Positions 8,697 to 17,075 of a stretch of 28,752 nucleotides of DNA are shown piece by piece. Numbering within the stretch: the stretch's first letter is position 1; every line of letters starts with the position of its first letter. This DNA is from 01-FULL-43-15b sp964472675 (GTDB lineage Bacteria > Patescibacteriota > Microgenomatia > UBA8517 > UBA10165): assembly GCA_964472675.1 (NCBI GenBank), contig CAYYLO010000010.1, positions 1-28,752 on the forward strand, written 5' to 3'. The translations under genes and the position numbers were made by a program. The notes under the pieces were generated by a model that saw only the letters and a program-made list of their open reading frames with translations, had not been told where the DNA came from and did not search any database.

Positions 8697-8705
8697 TGCT
8701 ACAAT
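8697..8705 (+). promoter_or_regulatory. Extended -10 promoter for the glycan cluster
   Basis: TG-C-TACAAT (8697-8705) fits an extended -10 element. No -35 match is seen. The predicted start near 8712 leaves a leader of about 21 bases before the ATG at 8733, without a Shine-Dalgarno. Confidence 0.5.
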
Positions 8706-8732
8706 ATATCCTGATATCCTGGCCTCAGAAAA

Positions 8733-10226
8733 ATGTTGAAAAATTTCGTCATCAAGCACAAAAAAGGTTTTCATCGGGCTTTGGAGATTCTGCCCGGATT
8801 TGTTTCCTGGAACCTGATCCTTTTCCCTTACTGGGGAATATTTGTTGTACCTGTGGCTGTTGCCTATTTCGTCTTAATTTTTGACATTTACTGGTTTTTC
8901 CAAGGTCTGACTGTGGCTATAACTTCAAGTGTTTCACATCTTCGGATTGAAGCTTCAAAGCGTTTCAACTGGAAAGAGGAGGTCAAAAGCCTGCCAGACT
9001 GGCAACAAGTCCAACATATGGTTATTATCCCAACCTATAAAGAGCCCCTGCACGTTCTCGAACGCACAATTGGCTCCCTGCTAAACCAGGACATTACACT
9101 AAAACAACTGCACATAGTTCTGGCGATGGAAGCTAAAGAAGATGAAGCCCAAAGAAGCCAAAAAGTAAAAGCCTTAAAGGTAAAATTTGGTAAAAAGTTT
9201 GGCACCTTTTTAGTAACAGTTCACAAGTTAGTTCCGGGAGAAGTTGTAGGCAAAGCCGCCAACGAAAGATATGCAACTTTAACGGCCAAAAAAGAAATAA
9301 TTCAGAAAAAGAAATTAGATGAGCGCTACATAACTGTAACCTCCTGCGACGCAGACCACTATTTCCACCCTAAACACTTCTCTTGTCTAACTTACAAATT
9401 TTTAGATGACCCAGACAGGTACTACAAGTTTTGGCAACCTGCTGTTATGTTTTACCAAAACATCTGGAAACTGCCAGCGCCAACAAGAGTAGTCAACTCG
9501 CTCTCTTCCGTTTGGAATTTATCGCAACTTCCCCGAAAAGACAGGCTGGTCAATGCTCAAAATTATTCTTTGTCGTTTAGGCTTTTGGATAAAGTTGGTT
9601 ACTGGGACGCCGACGTGATCCCGGAAGATTACCACATCTTTTTTAAAACCTTTTATAAAACCGGCGGAAAAGTAGAAGTTGAAGCAATTTATCTGCCGCT
9701 TTTTGCCGACGCGCCCGAATCGGAAAGCTGGTGGGGGACAATTAAAAACCAGTATTTTCAATACCAGCGCTGGGCCTGGGGAGTCTCAGACGACCCTTAT
9801 GTTATCAAAAATTTCTTTCTCACCCCTGGTGTTCCCTTTATTACCAAGACCTTCCGCCTAATTGCTCTTATCAGAGAGCATTTCTTGTGGCCAGTTAATT
9901 GGTTTGTTATTACTATTGGGATATCTATCCCCGTACTTCTTAACCCGTCATTCGCCAGAACAGTTATTGGCTATACGCTACCGGGTTTATCTTCCGGGAT
10001 TTTGACGCTTTCCTTGTCATTTTTGGCAGTCATGCTTTTTATAGAGTCAAAACATAAGCCGCCCCGTCCCCATTATGTTCCCGCCTGGCGAGCCGCGCTA
10101 GTTCCTTTCGAGTACCTTTTAATGCCTGTTGTCGGTTTGTTTTTGGGAGCTCTCCCGGGCATTGATGCTCATACGCGACTGATGCTGGGCAAATACATGG
10201 AATACCGTGTGACTGAAAAAGTTTAA
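8733..10226 (+). CDS. Membrane-bound GT2-family glycosyltransferase
   Basis: A processive-type inverting glycosyltransferase that would use a nucleotide sugar at the cytoplasmic face. After an N-terminal hydrophobic hairpin (about 22-65), the catalytic domain opens with MVIIPTYKEPLHVLERTIGSLL, carries the metal-binding acidic motif TSCDADHYF (near 204), the catalytic-base motif PEDYHIFFK (near 296) and the acceptor motif QYQRWAWGVSD (near 343, a Q-x-x-R-W type). Several C-terminal membrane helices follow (NWFVITIGISIPVLL, LTLSLSFLAVMLFI, VPFEYLLMPVVGLFLGAL). The layout is like cellulose/hyaluronan synthase relatives but the sugar is unknown. First gene of a cluster of six; the next starts 13 bases later. 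Confidence 0.88.
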   Translation: MLKNFVIKHKKGFHRALEILPGFVSWNLILFPYWGIFVVPVAVAYFVLIFDIYWFFQGLTVAITSSVSHLRIEASKRFNWKEEVKSLPDWQQVQHMVIIPTYKEPLHVLERTIGSLLNQDITLKQLHIVLAMEAKEDEAQRSQKVKALKVKFGKKFGTFLVTVHKLVPGEVVGKAANERYATLTAKKEIIQKKKLDERYITVTSCDADHYFHPKHFSCLTYKFLDDPDRYYKFWQPAVMFYQNIWKLPAPTRVVNSLSSVWNLSQLPRKDRLVNAQNYSLSFRLLDKVGYWDADVIPEDYHIFFKTFYKTGGKVEVEAIYLPLFADAPESESWWGTIKNQYFQYQRWAWGVSDDPYVIKNFFLTPGVPFITKTFRLIALIREHFLWPVNWFVITIGISIPVLLNPSFARTVIGYTLPGLSSGILTLSLSFLAVMLFIESKHKPPRPHYVPAWRAALVPFEYLLMPVVGLFLGALPGIDAHTRLMLGKYMEYRVTEKV

Positions 10227-10239
10227 AGTTGAAACAAAT

Positions 10240-11946
10240 ATGTTAAAAAGCCTGCAAATTGTTTTTCTCTGTATTCTTATTGTTTTAATTAGCTTCCCGG
10301 CAGTTGCAGAACTTACCAAACCTGGATATTTTTCAAACCACGACGGAATAGGGCATATTATCAGGCTTGCTGAGTTTGACATAGCTATAAAAGATGGCGC
10401 AATTCCCCCAAGACTTGATAAAAATTTAATGTATGGTTATGGCTATTATTTTTTTAACTTCAATTACCCGTTAGTCTACTACCTTGGTGAAATTATTCAT
10501 CTTTTGGGGTTTGATTTTATCTCTTCGATAAATATTTTGACATTAATAACCTTGGTGCTTTCGGGATTGGGTATGTTTTTGTGGCAAAGAAGGCACTGGG
10601 GGAACATGGGCGGACTTGTTGCGGGACTGCTTTATATCTATGCTCCATACAGATTTTTAAATATGTATGTCAGAGGGTCAACTGCTGAACACCTCGCTTT
10701 CGTCATGTTGCCTCTTTTATTTATGTTTACTGAATCGATTGCTGAAGGCAATCGGCGCAAACAAACCCGACATGCTCTTCTGGGAGGCATTGTCTACTCT
10801 TTGCTTCTGCTTTCTCATAATATTACAGCCTTTATCTTTACAATAATCCTTGGGCTTTTTATGCTCTTCCACATAAGTTTGCGTCCTAAAATTTCCACAC
10901 TTCTTCATTTTATTCTTATGGGCATTATCGGGCTTGGACTATCCACCTACTTCTGGTTACCATCTCTGGCAGAAAAGGGGTTTGTCAGGCTTGATAATAC
11001 AATTGCACGGGATTACCCCCAACACTATATATACATTCAACAGCTTGTTAATTCCCCTTGGGGTTTTGGTGGCTCTGTGGCAGGCCCCAGCGACGGTCTG
11101 TCTTTTCAAATAGGGGAAGTGCAGCTTGTGCTCTCTGCCGTCGGAATTTTTGCTTTGGGATACCTGTGGAAACACAAGAGGGTCAAAGCTTATCACCTTA
11201 TTCTTTACATATCTATTCTGGTGTTGTCAGTAATTTTTATGCTGCCGGTTTCTTCTCCAATTTGGGAAAACTTGCCACTTTTGCCATTTGTGCAATTCCC
11301 CTGGCGTTTTCTTTCCTGGTCTATTTTTGCTATGGCGGCAATCGGTGGGGCAGCAAGTTTTGTTGTGGGAGCTGTCTTGCAAAGGATCAACCGCTTTTTG
11401 CCCTGGGTTTTCGTTGTTCCGGTGGTGGGAGGGCTTTTCTATTTCAACCAGGATTACTGGAAAGTAAATCAAAGAATCCAGGTAAGTTTGCACGGAAACC
11501 ATCCAATACCCGGCTCAACAACATGGGCAGATGAGCAATTTCCAATTTGGTTTGAGCCAAAACCCGTATCAATTCCCAAAAATAATGTAGAAGTTGTCTC
11601 CGGCGTTGCGGAAGTAAAGATTAACTCCTGGAAAACTTCCCGACACACCTACGATATAGATTCTAAAGATAAGACAAAAATAGTAGAAAATACTGCTTAT
11701 TACCCCGGCTGGGAAATCTCCCTAAACAACAAGCCTCTGATGTTTGATTACCAAGACAAAAACTTTCCAGGCAGGTTAGTTTATAGTTTAGAGCCTGGGA
11801 AACACACTATTGAAACCAGGTTTGTCGAAACTCCTTTGAGAAAAGCTGCAAATGCCACTTCTTTGGCTTTTGCTCTTCTCATCGTAACCTATTTAATATT
11901 TTCCTTTTTTGATAAACTTAAAAATGATGATTCTGTCTCGTCGTAG
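10240..11946 (+). CDS. Large polytopic GT-C-like membrane protein (PTPS-related/YfhO-like)
   Basis: The 568-residue product starts with a signal-anchor helix and a lumenal loop with HDGIGHIIRLAEFD, then about a dozen membrane helices, with the YIYAPYRFLNMYVRGSTAEHLAF block typical of proteins annotated as 6-pyruvoyl-tetrahydropterin-synthase-related membrane proteins; that name is historical and does not imply pterin chemistry. The acidic residue early in the first outer loop is the usual catalytic position of GT-C enzymes using polyprenyl-phosphate sugars. The last 120 residues before the final helix (ENTAYYPGWEISLNN...SLEPGKHTIETRF) form a periplasmic beta domain as in YfhO. The role is probably glycan or glycolipid sugar transfer; substrate unknown. 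Confidence 0.75.
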   Translation: MLKSLQIVFLCILIVLISFPAVAELTKPGYFSNHDGIGHIIRLAEFDIAIKDGAIPPRLDKNLMYGYGYYFFNFNYPLVYYLGEIIHLLGFDFISSINILTLITLVLSGLGMFLWQRRHWGNMGGLVAGLLYIYAPYRFLNMYVRGSTAEHLAFVMLPLLFMFTESIAEGNRRKQTRHALLGGIVYSLLLLSHNITAFIFTIILGLFMLFHISLRPKISTLLHFILMGIIGLGLSTYFWLPSLAEKGFVRLDNTIARDYPQHYIYIQQLVNSPWGFGGSVAGPSDGLSFQIGEVQLVLSAVGIFALGYLWKHKRVKAYHLILYISILVLSVIFMLPVSSPIWENLPLLPFVQFPWRFLSWSIFAMAAIGGAASFVVGAVLQRINRFLPWVFVVPVVGGLFYFNQDYWKVNQRIQVSLHGNHPIPGSTTWADEQFPIWFEPKPVSIPKNNVEVVSGVAEVKINSWKTSRHTYDIDSKDKTKIVENTAYYPGWEISLNNKPLMFDYQDKNFPGRLVYSLEPGKHTIETRFVETPLRKAANATSLAFALLIVTYLIFSFFDKLKNDDSVSS

Positions 11947-13423
11947 CGCAGGTGCCATAACTCCCTTAACCCTTCTTGTTATTTTGGCCATAGGTTTACA
12001 TATCCCATCGTTGTTTGAGCCTTACTGGTATGGAGATGAGGCCATTTATTTGAGCGTGGGAGAGGGATTGCGCCAAGGACTCCTATTGTACCGTGACATT
12101 TTCGACCACAAAACTCCTCTTATTTACTTACTTGCAGCCATAACCGGATCCATCTTTTGGTTCAAATTCGCACTTTTAGTTTCGAATGCAATAACAGTTA
12201 TAGTCTTTTGGAAATTGGCCAAAAACCTCTTTGGTGAAAAGGAGAAAGCAACAATTTTAGCAACTTTAATGTTTGTTCTTTTATCTTCTCTGCCTCTTCT
12301 GGAAGGGAATATTGCCAACGCAGAGCTTTTTATTTTAGGGCCCACCCTGGGAGCGTATCTTTTATTAAACGTTCCACGAAAAACAAGCATTAATCGGGCA
12401 TTTTTAGCAGGGCTCTTATTCTCGATATCTATACTATTTAAAGTCCCTGCTATCTTTGACCTTCTTGTTGTAGTTGCCTTTTGGTTAATATCTGTTAAAA
12501 ACGGCGGCACGCCCCAACGTACTTTCTCCAAAATATTGATACTGCTTGCCGGAGTAAGTATCCCCATACTTATTTCTATGGTTTACTTTGCCTGGCACCA
12601 TGCGCTTGACACATACCTGACAACTGCCTGGTCTGATAATTTCACCTACATCGGTCGTTGGGGAAGTGTTACTGCTCAAAAAACGTTCCCCCCATTAAAT
12701 GGTTTACCCATGCGGGCTTTGGCTGCCGGACTTGTTTTAAGTCTCATTTTTGCATTTCGCAAATTTTTTACACCAGCTATTCTTTTTGTCTCTATCTGGC
12801 TTACACTATCACTTTTTGCAGCTTTAATTTCAGCCCGCCCTTACCCGCATTATCTTATCCAAGCAGTCCCGCCATTTTGCCTGGCAATTACCATTATTGC
12901 GACAAACCGCCTAAAAGTGCGTTTTCTACCTTTGCCTTTCGTTTTTCTCACCTCACTTGCAATTCTCTATTACAACTTCTCTTATTATCCAGTTTTTCCT
13001 TACTATCAAAATTTTGCCTTGTTTGTTCTTGGCCAAAAAACCAGGGATCAATATATAAACCACTTTGACAGTCGCTTGAGTTGGGTGTATAAGCTATCAG
13101 CCAACCTGCAAAGTCGGATATCTTTGAAAGAACGTGTTTTTATTTGGGGAACAGCCCCAGAGGTATACGCGCTATCTCGCCGTTTGCCCCCGGCCAAATA
13201 CATAACGTCATTCCATATAACCGACTTTAATGGAGAAAAGGAAACCTTAGAAACGTTAAATAAAAATAAACCAAAATATATTGTAATTTTACCTGAAGAA
13301 AAAAGACAGTTTCCTGGTTTTTTCCCGTTTTTGCAAAATAATTATTATCACGTCGAAAATATTGAAAAAGTCCAAATTTGGAAACTCAAACCGAACACAA
13401 CTAAACTTAATACCAAACTTTGA
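11924..13423 (+). CDS. GT39/ArnT-like polyprenyl-phosphate-sugar glycosyltransferase
   Basis: A polytopic protein of 499 residues with the dolichyl-phosphate-mannose transferase (PMT/ArnT) signature after the first helix: YWYGDEAIYLSVGEGLRQG followed by YRDIFDHKTPLIY. The Asp-Glu pair is the expected catalytic site of the GT-C fold, which takes sugar from a polyprenyl-phosphate donor at the outer face. About eleven helices are followed by a C-terminal soluble domain (WGTAPEVYALSRRLPPAKYITSF) as in related proteins. I chose the first ATG (11924) over an upstream TTG (11909); either overlaps the previous gene by 20-40 bases. The stop overlaps the next start (TTGA), so translation is probably coupled. 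Confidence 0.83.
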   Translation: MMILSRRSAGAITPLTLLVILAIGLHIPSLFEPYWYGDEAIYLSVGEGLRQGLLLYRDIFDHKTPLIYLLAAITGSIFWFKFALLVSNAITVIVFWKLAKNLFGEKEKATILATLMFVLLSSLPLLEGNIANAELFILGPTLGAYLLLNVPRKTSINRAFLAGLLFSISILFKVPAIFDLLVVVAFWLISVKNGGTPQRTFSKILILLAGVSIPILISMVYFAWHHALDTYLTTAWSDNFTYIGRWGSVTAQKTFPPLNGLPMRALAAGLVLSLIFAFRKFFTPAILFVSIWLTLSLFAALISARPYPHYLIQAVPPFCLAITIIATNRLKVRFLPLPFVFLTSLAILYYNFSYYPVFPYYQNFALFVLGQKTRDQYINHFDSRLSWVYKLSANLQSRISLKERVFIWGTAPEVYALSRRLPPAKYITSFHITDFNGEKETLETLNKNKPKYIVILPEEKRQFPGFFPFLQNNYYHVENIEKVQIWKLKPNTTKLNTKL

Positions 13424-13767
13424 AAAACCCCTTACTTCCCAAAGAACCATTGATAAAGCATCTCCTACTAGCAAGCTATTTACTTTTTGCGCTTTGCGGA
13501 GTTTTGCTTGCAACTATGTACCGTCGCTTGCCTCCTCAGATACCTCTCTTTTATAGCCATCCATGGGGGAGAGAGCAACTTGCACTTCCACACCTTTTGC
13601 CGCTTCCTCTGGTTGTTTCATTCCTGTTTTTTGCAGTAAACACATATTTGGCCCAAAAGGTGTTTTCTAATTATCCCTTTGTCAGACAAGCACTATTTGT
13701 TAGCATATTTTTGACTATTACTTTGGGAGTCATAACCGTCGCGCGCATAATTTTATTAATAAATTAA
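13420..13767 (+). CDS. Small membrane protein, DUF1648-like
   Basis: The 115-residue product has three hydrophobic segments (LLLASYLLFALCGVLLATMY, LLPLPLVVSFLFFAVNTYLA, ALFVSIFLTITLGVITVARIILLI). Between the first two is LPPQIPLFYSHPWGREQLA, which resembles the short loop of DUF1648 proteins (a Pro-rich segment then an aromatic and a Gly). I suggest that family only tentatively. The start is a TTG that overlaps the previous stop as TTGA; the first ATG in frame lies inside helix one and would delete it. It is sandwiched in the glycan cluster, one base before the WecA-like gene, so a role in the membrane complex is possible but not shown. Confidence 0.7.
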   Translation: MKNPLLPKEPLIKHLLLASYLLFALCGVLLATMYRRLPPQIPLFYSHPWGREQLALPHLLPLPLVVSFLFFAVNTYLAQKVFSNYPFVRQALFVSIFLTITLGVITVARIILLIN

Positions 13768-13768
13768 T

Positions 13769-14863
13769 ATGCCGATTCTCAACCTTTTTATATATCCGGC
13801 ACTTTTGTCATTTGTAGCAAGTTTTGCGTTCACTTATCTGATTATAAAAAACGCAAAAATTTTGAAGATTTTAGATGATCCGCAAAAAAGAACACATCCT
13901 GCCACCTTGCACACCAAACCCGTTCCCAGAGGGGGAGGCTTATCGCTTTTTAGCGCAATCGTAATAACTAGCCTGGTATTTATCCCCATAGACCAGCGTT
14001 TGGTTGGGATTCTGATTGGGGCAGGAATCATTGTTTTAATAGGGTTTTTAGACGACAGAAGAGATGTTAGTCCTTATTGGCGCTTGATTGGACAGTTGTT
14101 GGCTGCTATAGTCGTGGCTGCCTCAGGAATCGGCATTGCTTTCTTCTCAAATCCTATAGGATCGGGAATAATAGATCTCTCACAACCACAGATACAGTTT
14201 GATATATTTGGCACAACCAAACACCTTTGGATACTTTCAGCCTCCTTTGCTTTGATTTGGATTATCGGACTAGCCAACGCTGTTTCCTGGTCTTCGGGGG
14301 TTGACGGTCAACTATCAGGGTTTGTAGTAATTGCGGCAGTCGTAATAGCAATTTTGTCATTCCACTACTCTGCCGATATTACTCAATGGCCTATAACAAT
14401 ATTATCTGCTGCAACGGTAGGGGCTTTTTTGGGCTTCTTGCCCTACCACGTTTATCCACAAAAAATAATGCCGGGTTTTTCTGGAGCAACCCTGGCCGGC
14501 TTTATGCTGGCAGTCCTGTCCATTTTGACTACAGCTAAAGTAGGGACGCTTCTTCTGGTTTTAGCCATTCCTATAATAGACGCCGTGTACATAATTATCA
14601 GGAGAATTTTGTCCGGAAAATCCCCCGTCAAAGGTGACCGTGGTCATCTTCATCACCGATTGCTAAACACCGGTTGGAGTAAACAAAAAATCGCTTTCTT
14701 TTATTGGGGAATAACTGCGCTTTTGGGAATCCTGGCCCTTCGTTTGAACGCCACTGAGAAGTTCTATACAATGATAGGCATAGCCCTTTTAGTTGGCGCT
14801 CTAATCATATGGTTAACCTCCCACTCGCGATTCTTAAAACTGCAAGACCTCGACAATGGCTAA
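13769..14863 (+). CDS. WecA/TagO/MraY-like polyprenyl-phosphate sugar-1-phosphate transferase
   Basis: A 364-residue polytopic enzyme of the PNPT superfamily, which joins a sugar-1-phosphate from a UDP-sugar to a polyprenyl phosphate and so starts lipid-linked glycan synthesis. Seen motifs: KPVPRGGGLSLF (50-60), FLDDRRD (D95, D96, D99: metal site) and GDRGHLHHRLL (H293, H295, H296: UDP-sugar site of the WecA group). The usual NAxNxxDGxDGL motif reads NAVSWSSGVDGQ (170-181): the expected second Asn and first Asp are both Ser. Activity or specificity may therefore differ from WecA. It starts one base after the previous stop and overlaps the next gene by 55 bases. Confidence 0.88.
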   Translation: MPILNLFIYPALLSFVASFAFTYLIIKNAKILKILDDPQKRTHPATLHTKPVPRGGGLSLFSAIVITSLVFIPIDQRLVGILIGAGIIVLIGFLDDRRDVSPYWRLIGQLLAAIVVAASGIGIAFFSNPIGSGIIDLSQPQIQFDIFGTTKHLWILSASFALIWIIGLANAVSWSSGVDGQLSGFVVIAAVVIAILSFHYSADITQWPITILSAATVGAFLGFLPYHVYPQKIMPGFSGATLAGFMLAVLSILTTAKVGTLLLVLAIPIIDAVYIIIRRILSGKSPVKGDRGHLHHRLLNTGWSKQKIAFFYWGITALLGILALRLNATEKFYTMIGIALLVGALIIWLTSHSRFLKLQDLDNG

Positions 14864-15777
14864 AAAACTTCGCCATCTTTGCCGGCATATTTTTTACCGG
14901 TCAACTTTTTGACAAAGACCTTTTTAAAATCACAGTTCTGGGGTTTTCCTCCCTCTCCTTTTTGGTTTCGTCTATTTATTTTGTCAACGATATTGCAGAC
15001 ATAAGCTCTGATAGGCTTCATCCTTTTAAAAAGAAACGCCCAATAGCCAGTGGGGAACTTCCAGTCCCTCTGGCAACTTTTATTGCCAGTATGGGAGTAG
15101 TTGTTTCTCTTCTTCTTGCCCAAAACCTGTCACAAGTATTTTTCTGGGCACTCGTGGGATATTTTATACTGCAAATTTTATATACCTTTTGGCTTAAAAA
15201 ACTGGTTATTATGGACATCCTGGCAATTGCCACAGGTTTTGTTATAAGAGTTTACGCGGGAATATTTTTAATCGACGCTCATCTTAACGTCTGGTTTTTA
15301 CTTTGTGTCGTTTCAGCTTCCCTGTTTTTAGCAGCCGGGAAACGGCGGGCGGAATTGGCGCTCCTTCATGCAAACGTTGCTTCCCAACACAGGAAAACTT
15401 TAAGCATGTACTCTACCCAGTTGCTGGATGCATACTTATCAATGTTTGCCACAGCTTCCTGGTTGTCCTGGGCACTATTTACTTTTGTAACCGAATCTGA
15501 AAAAGACTTTTTTGTGAGCCGTGCTGTTGCTCCCGTTGCCCCGGACCTTTTATCCGCCCTGCCTTTGGCCATTTTGGGCGTAGGCAAACCTTTAATGGTC
15601 ACAATTCCCGTGGTTATTTTTGGCGTTATGAGGTATTTGCAAATAGTTTATGATGGCTCCCGTGCCGAAACCCCAGAAAGGGTTTTAACCTCCGACAAGG
15701 CTCTGTTGTCCTCCGTTATAGTCTGGGCTTTTCTTGTCTTATTAATCCTCTACTTCGTCAGTCCCCCCGCCGTTTAG
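14809..15777 (+). CDS. UbiA-family prenyltransferase, decaprenyl-phosphate phosphoribosyltransferase-like
   Basis: This 322-residue protein with about nine helices carries the first Asp-rich UbiA motif N60-D61-xx-D64-xxx-D68 followed by HPFKKKRPIASG, and a second-site region MDILAIATGFVIRVYAG plus the basic FLAAGKRRAEL loop. The KTARPRQWLKN start and this motif wording fit the branch that includes mycobacterial Rv3806c, which transfers phosphoribose from PRPP to decaprenyl phosphate to make an arabinose/ribose donor. I infer a similar polyprenyl-phosphopentose product for use by the GT-C enzymes upstream. No DprE-like epimerase is in the window. The ATG overlaps the previous gene by 55 bases; no later start keeps the conserved N-terminus. 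Last gene of the cluster. Confidence 0.87.
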   Translation: MVNLPLAILKTARPRQWLKNFAIFAGIFFTGQLFDKDLFKITVLGFSSLSFLVSSIYFVNDIADISSDRLHPFKKKRPIASGELPVPLATFIASMGVVVSLLLAQNLSQVFFWALVGYFILQILYTFWLKKLVIMDILAIATGFVIRVYAGIFLIDAHLNVWFLLCVVSASLFLAAGKRRAELALLHANVASQHRKTLSMYSTQLLDAYLSMFATASWLSWALFTFVTESEKDFFVSRAVAPVAPDLLSALPLAILGVGKPLMVTIPVVIFGVMRYLQIVYDGSRAETPERVLTSDKALLSSVIVWAFLVLLILYFVSPPAV

Positions 15778-15944
15778 CCAACCCCTGGTGTTGACTAGGT
15801 AGAAACCTCGGGATTTTGATCATCTTCTGCGCACAAAAAGACCCGGCAGATTTTCAAACCAAAGTTGTATTAGCGCATTTCAATGCGCGCAATAAGAACC
15901 TCAGAAGAACCTTGTTGCTGCGCAATAAATTGCGCTACTACACC
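15778..15944. other. Convergent intergenic region with two GC-rich palindromes
   Basis: Between the convergent UbiA-like and PEGA genes. Two similar palindromes are present: GCGCATTTCAATGCGC (15873-15888) and GCGCAATAAATTGCGC (15920-15935), flanking one copy of a 40-base repeat (15887-15926). No T-run follows either palindrome, so they are not standard terminators. Confidence 0.6.
15887..15926. repeat. Direct repeat copy 1 (flanks the PEGA gene)
   Basis: GCGCAATAAGAACCTC ... AGAACCTTGTTGCTGC is shared with 16866-16908. The core also contains a tandem AAGAACCT pair separated by three bases. Confidence 0.7.
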
Positions 15945-16811
15945 CTAGGTGTTCACCTTCTTCGCGTACTGCGCGGAAATCCAGCCTTGCTTGCCCTCTT
16001 CGTATTCAATTTTGTACCACTCCCCACCTTTATCCTCCTCAATTAAAGTAAACTGCTTCCCAGGAATCACCTGTGCAACCTCGGCTGAAGATTTGCTCGC
16101 CTCAGCCCGAACTCGCAAGAAGCCCGTTCCTGTATCCTGAATCTCAACCTGGATCACCTTCGGTTCCTCAACAGGAGTGGCTGCTTGACTGGCTTCCTGC
16201 TGTTCTCCTAATGTCTGAGCCTGGAATTGCGGATCCTGAGCCAGATAAACCACGGCGGTAAGTTTATAACCTGGTACAGTTCTTAAGCCTGGTATCTCTC
16301 GTGTAATATAACCCGGGTGGGAGATTGTCAGTGTATGCTCCCCGGTTGATGTGGCATTGGCAATCGGCAAAGGAGTAAAGCCATGTGTTTTGCCATCAAA
16401 CCGGACCTCTGCGGCATCCGGCACAGAAACTACAGCCAACTCTGCCTTTTTGCCGCCAGTCTTCTCAAACGAGAGCACCTCCCCAGCAGAAAGAATACTT
16501 GTCTCACCAAAGTCGTGCCTAACGATGGTTGTTACCCCCTCTGCCAATGTTACCTTGGACTCCCAAATAGCCATGGGTTTACCAGAACTTGAAGGCACAA
16601 GTCTTATGGTCACCTCTCCGGGCTTTCTATACTCCGCATACGGTGTTGTAGAAGAAACTTGTTTACCATCAATATAAACAGACGCTGAAATATTGGTTTG
16701 GGCAACTTGAATTTTAGCTTGTGGCGAAGAAAGCCTGTTTTTCAGAAAAACCCATCCCACGCCCAACCCAAAAAGAACGGTAAAGCCTACAATCAGCCAT
16801 TTTCTAGTCAT
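15945..16811 (-). CDS. Membrane-anchored PEGA-domain protein with C-terminal SH3b domain
   Basis: A 288-residue envelope protein. One N-terminal signal-anchor (WLIVGFTVLFGLGVGWVFL) has no lipobox. Two PEGA-like beta modules follow: NISASVYIDGKQVSSTTPY...YRKPGEVTIRLVP (about 42-80) and VVSVPDAAEVRFDGKTHGFTPLPI...GEHTLTISHPGY (about 128-170). After a Gln/Glu-rich linker comes a bacterial SH3 domain (about 224-286: GTGFLRVRAEAS...IPGKQFTLIEED...WYKIEY...GWISAQYAKKV), of the type that binds cell-wall peptides. The function is probably wall or surface binding. A TTGTGC/TATGAT promoter with 17-base spacer (16843-16871) lies upstream. It is transcribed away from the tRNA gene. Confidence 0.87.
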   Translation of the reverse strand: MTRKWLIVGFTVLFGLGVGWVFLKNRLSSPQAKIQVAQTNISASVYIDGKQVSSTTPYAEYRKPGEVTIRLVPSSSGKPMAIWESKVTLAEGVTTIVRHDFGETSILSAGEVLSFEKTGGKKAELAVVSVPDAAEVRFDGKTHGFTPLPIANATSTGEHTLTISHPGYITREIPGLRTVPGYKLTAVVYLAQDPQFQAQTLGEQQEASQAATPVEEPKVIQVEIQDTGTGFLRVRAEASKSSAEVAQVIPGKQFTLIEEDKGGEWYKIEYEEGKQGWISAQYAKKVNT

Positions 16812-16842
16812 ATGCGAGGATTACTATGAAGACCTGGTCAAG

Positions 16843-16871
16843 ATCATACCAAACCCCACCCTCAAGCACAA
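16843..16871 (-). promoter_or_regulatory. Candidate promoter of the PEGA/SH3 gene
   Basis: On the minus strand, TTGTGC (16866-16871), a 17-base spacer and TATGAT (16843-16848). Predicted start near 16836, leader of about 25 bases. The -35 lies inside direct repeat copy 2. Confidence 0.45.
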
Positions 16872-16908
16872 TAAGAACCTCCTCTGGAGAACCTTGTTGC
16901 TGCACGAT
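16866..16908. repeat. Direct repeat copy 2
   Basis: GCACAATAAGAACCTC ... GAGAACCTTGTTGCTGC matches copy 1 at 15887-15926, with a few extra bases in the middle. It lies between the PEGA gene promoter and the tRNA-Cys promoter. Confidence 0.7.
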
Positions 16909-16920
16909 GGGTTCAAACTG

Positions 16921-16929
16921 TGGTAGAAT
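16921..16929 (+). promoter_or_regulatory. Extended -10 promoter of tRNA-Cys
   Basis: TG-G-TAGAAT ends 19 bases before the tRNA. No clear -35 at the proper distance. Confidence 0.45.
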
Positions 16930-16948
16930 AAGAGCGTAAAGAGGATGT

Positions 16949-17020
16949 GGCGCCATAGGCAAGTGGGAAGCCCGGGGACTGCAAATCCTCTATGAGCGAG
17001 TTCGATTCTCGCTGGCGCCT
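16949..17020 (+). tRNA. tRNA-Cys (anticodon GCA)
   Basis: A full cloverleaf can be folded: acceptor GGCGCCA/TGGCGCC (7 bp), D arm GGC/GCC, anticodon stem GGGGA/TCCTC (one G-U) with loop CTGCAAA, five-base variable loop, T stem GCGAG/CTCGC with loop TTCGATT. The discriminator base is T (U73), the known identity element of tRNA-Cys. CCA is not encoded; CAA follows. Confidence 0.95.
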
Positions 17021-17075
17021 CAAATCCAACCTTGGCATTCGCCTTTTGTTCGGGTAGACACAATACAATAGATAA

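Noticed and set aside
11058..11534. 158-codon open frame on the plus strand inside the PTPS-related gene
   Set aside because: It is fully inside a clearly coding membrane-protein gene in another frame, with no start signals and no recognisable domain.
12124..12567. 147-codon minus-strand frame opposite the GT39-like gene
   Set aside because: It is antisense to a gene with a clear GT-C signature; composition is that of a shadow frame.
15873..15935. Bidirectional terminator between the UbiA-like and PEGA genes
   Set aside because: The palindromes are GC-rich but have two-base centres and no T-run on either strand.
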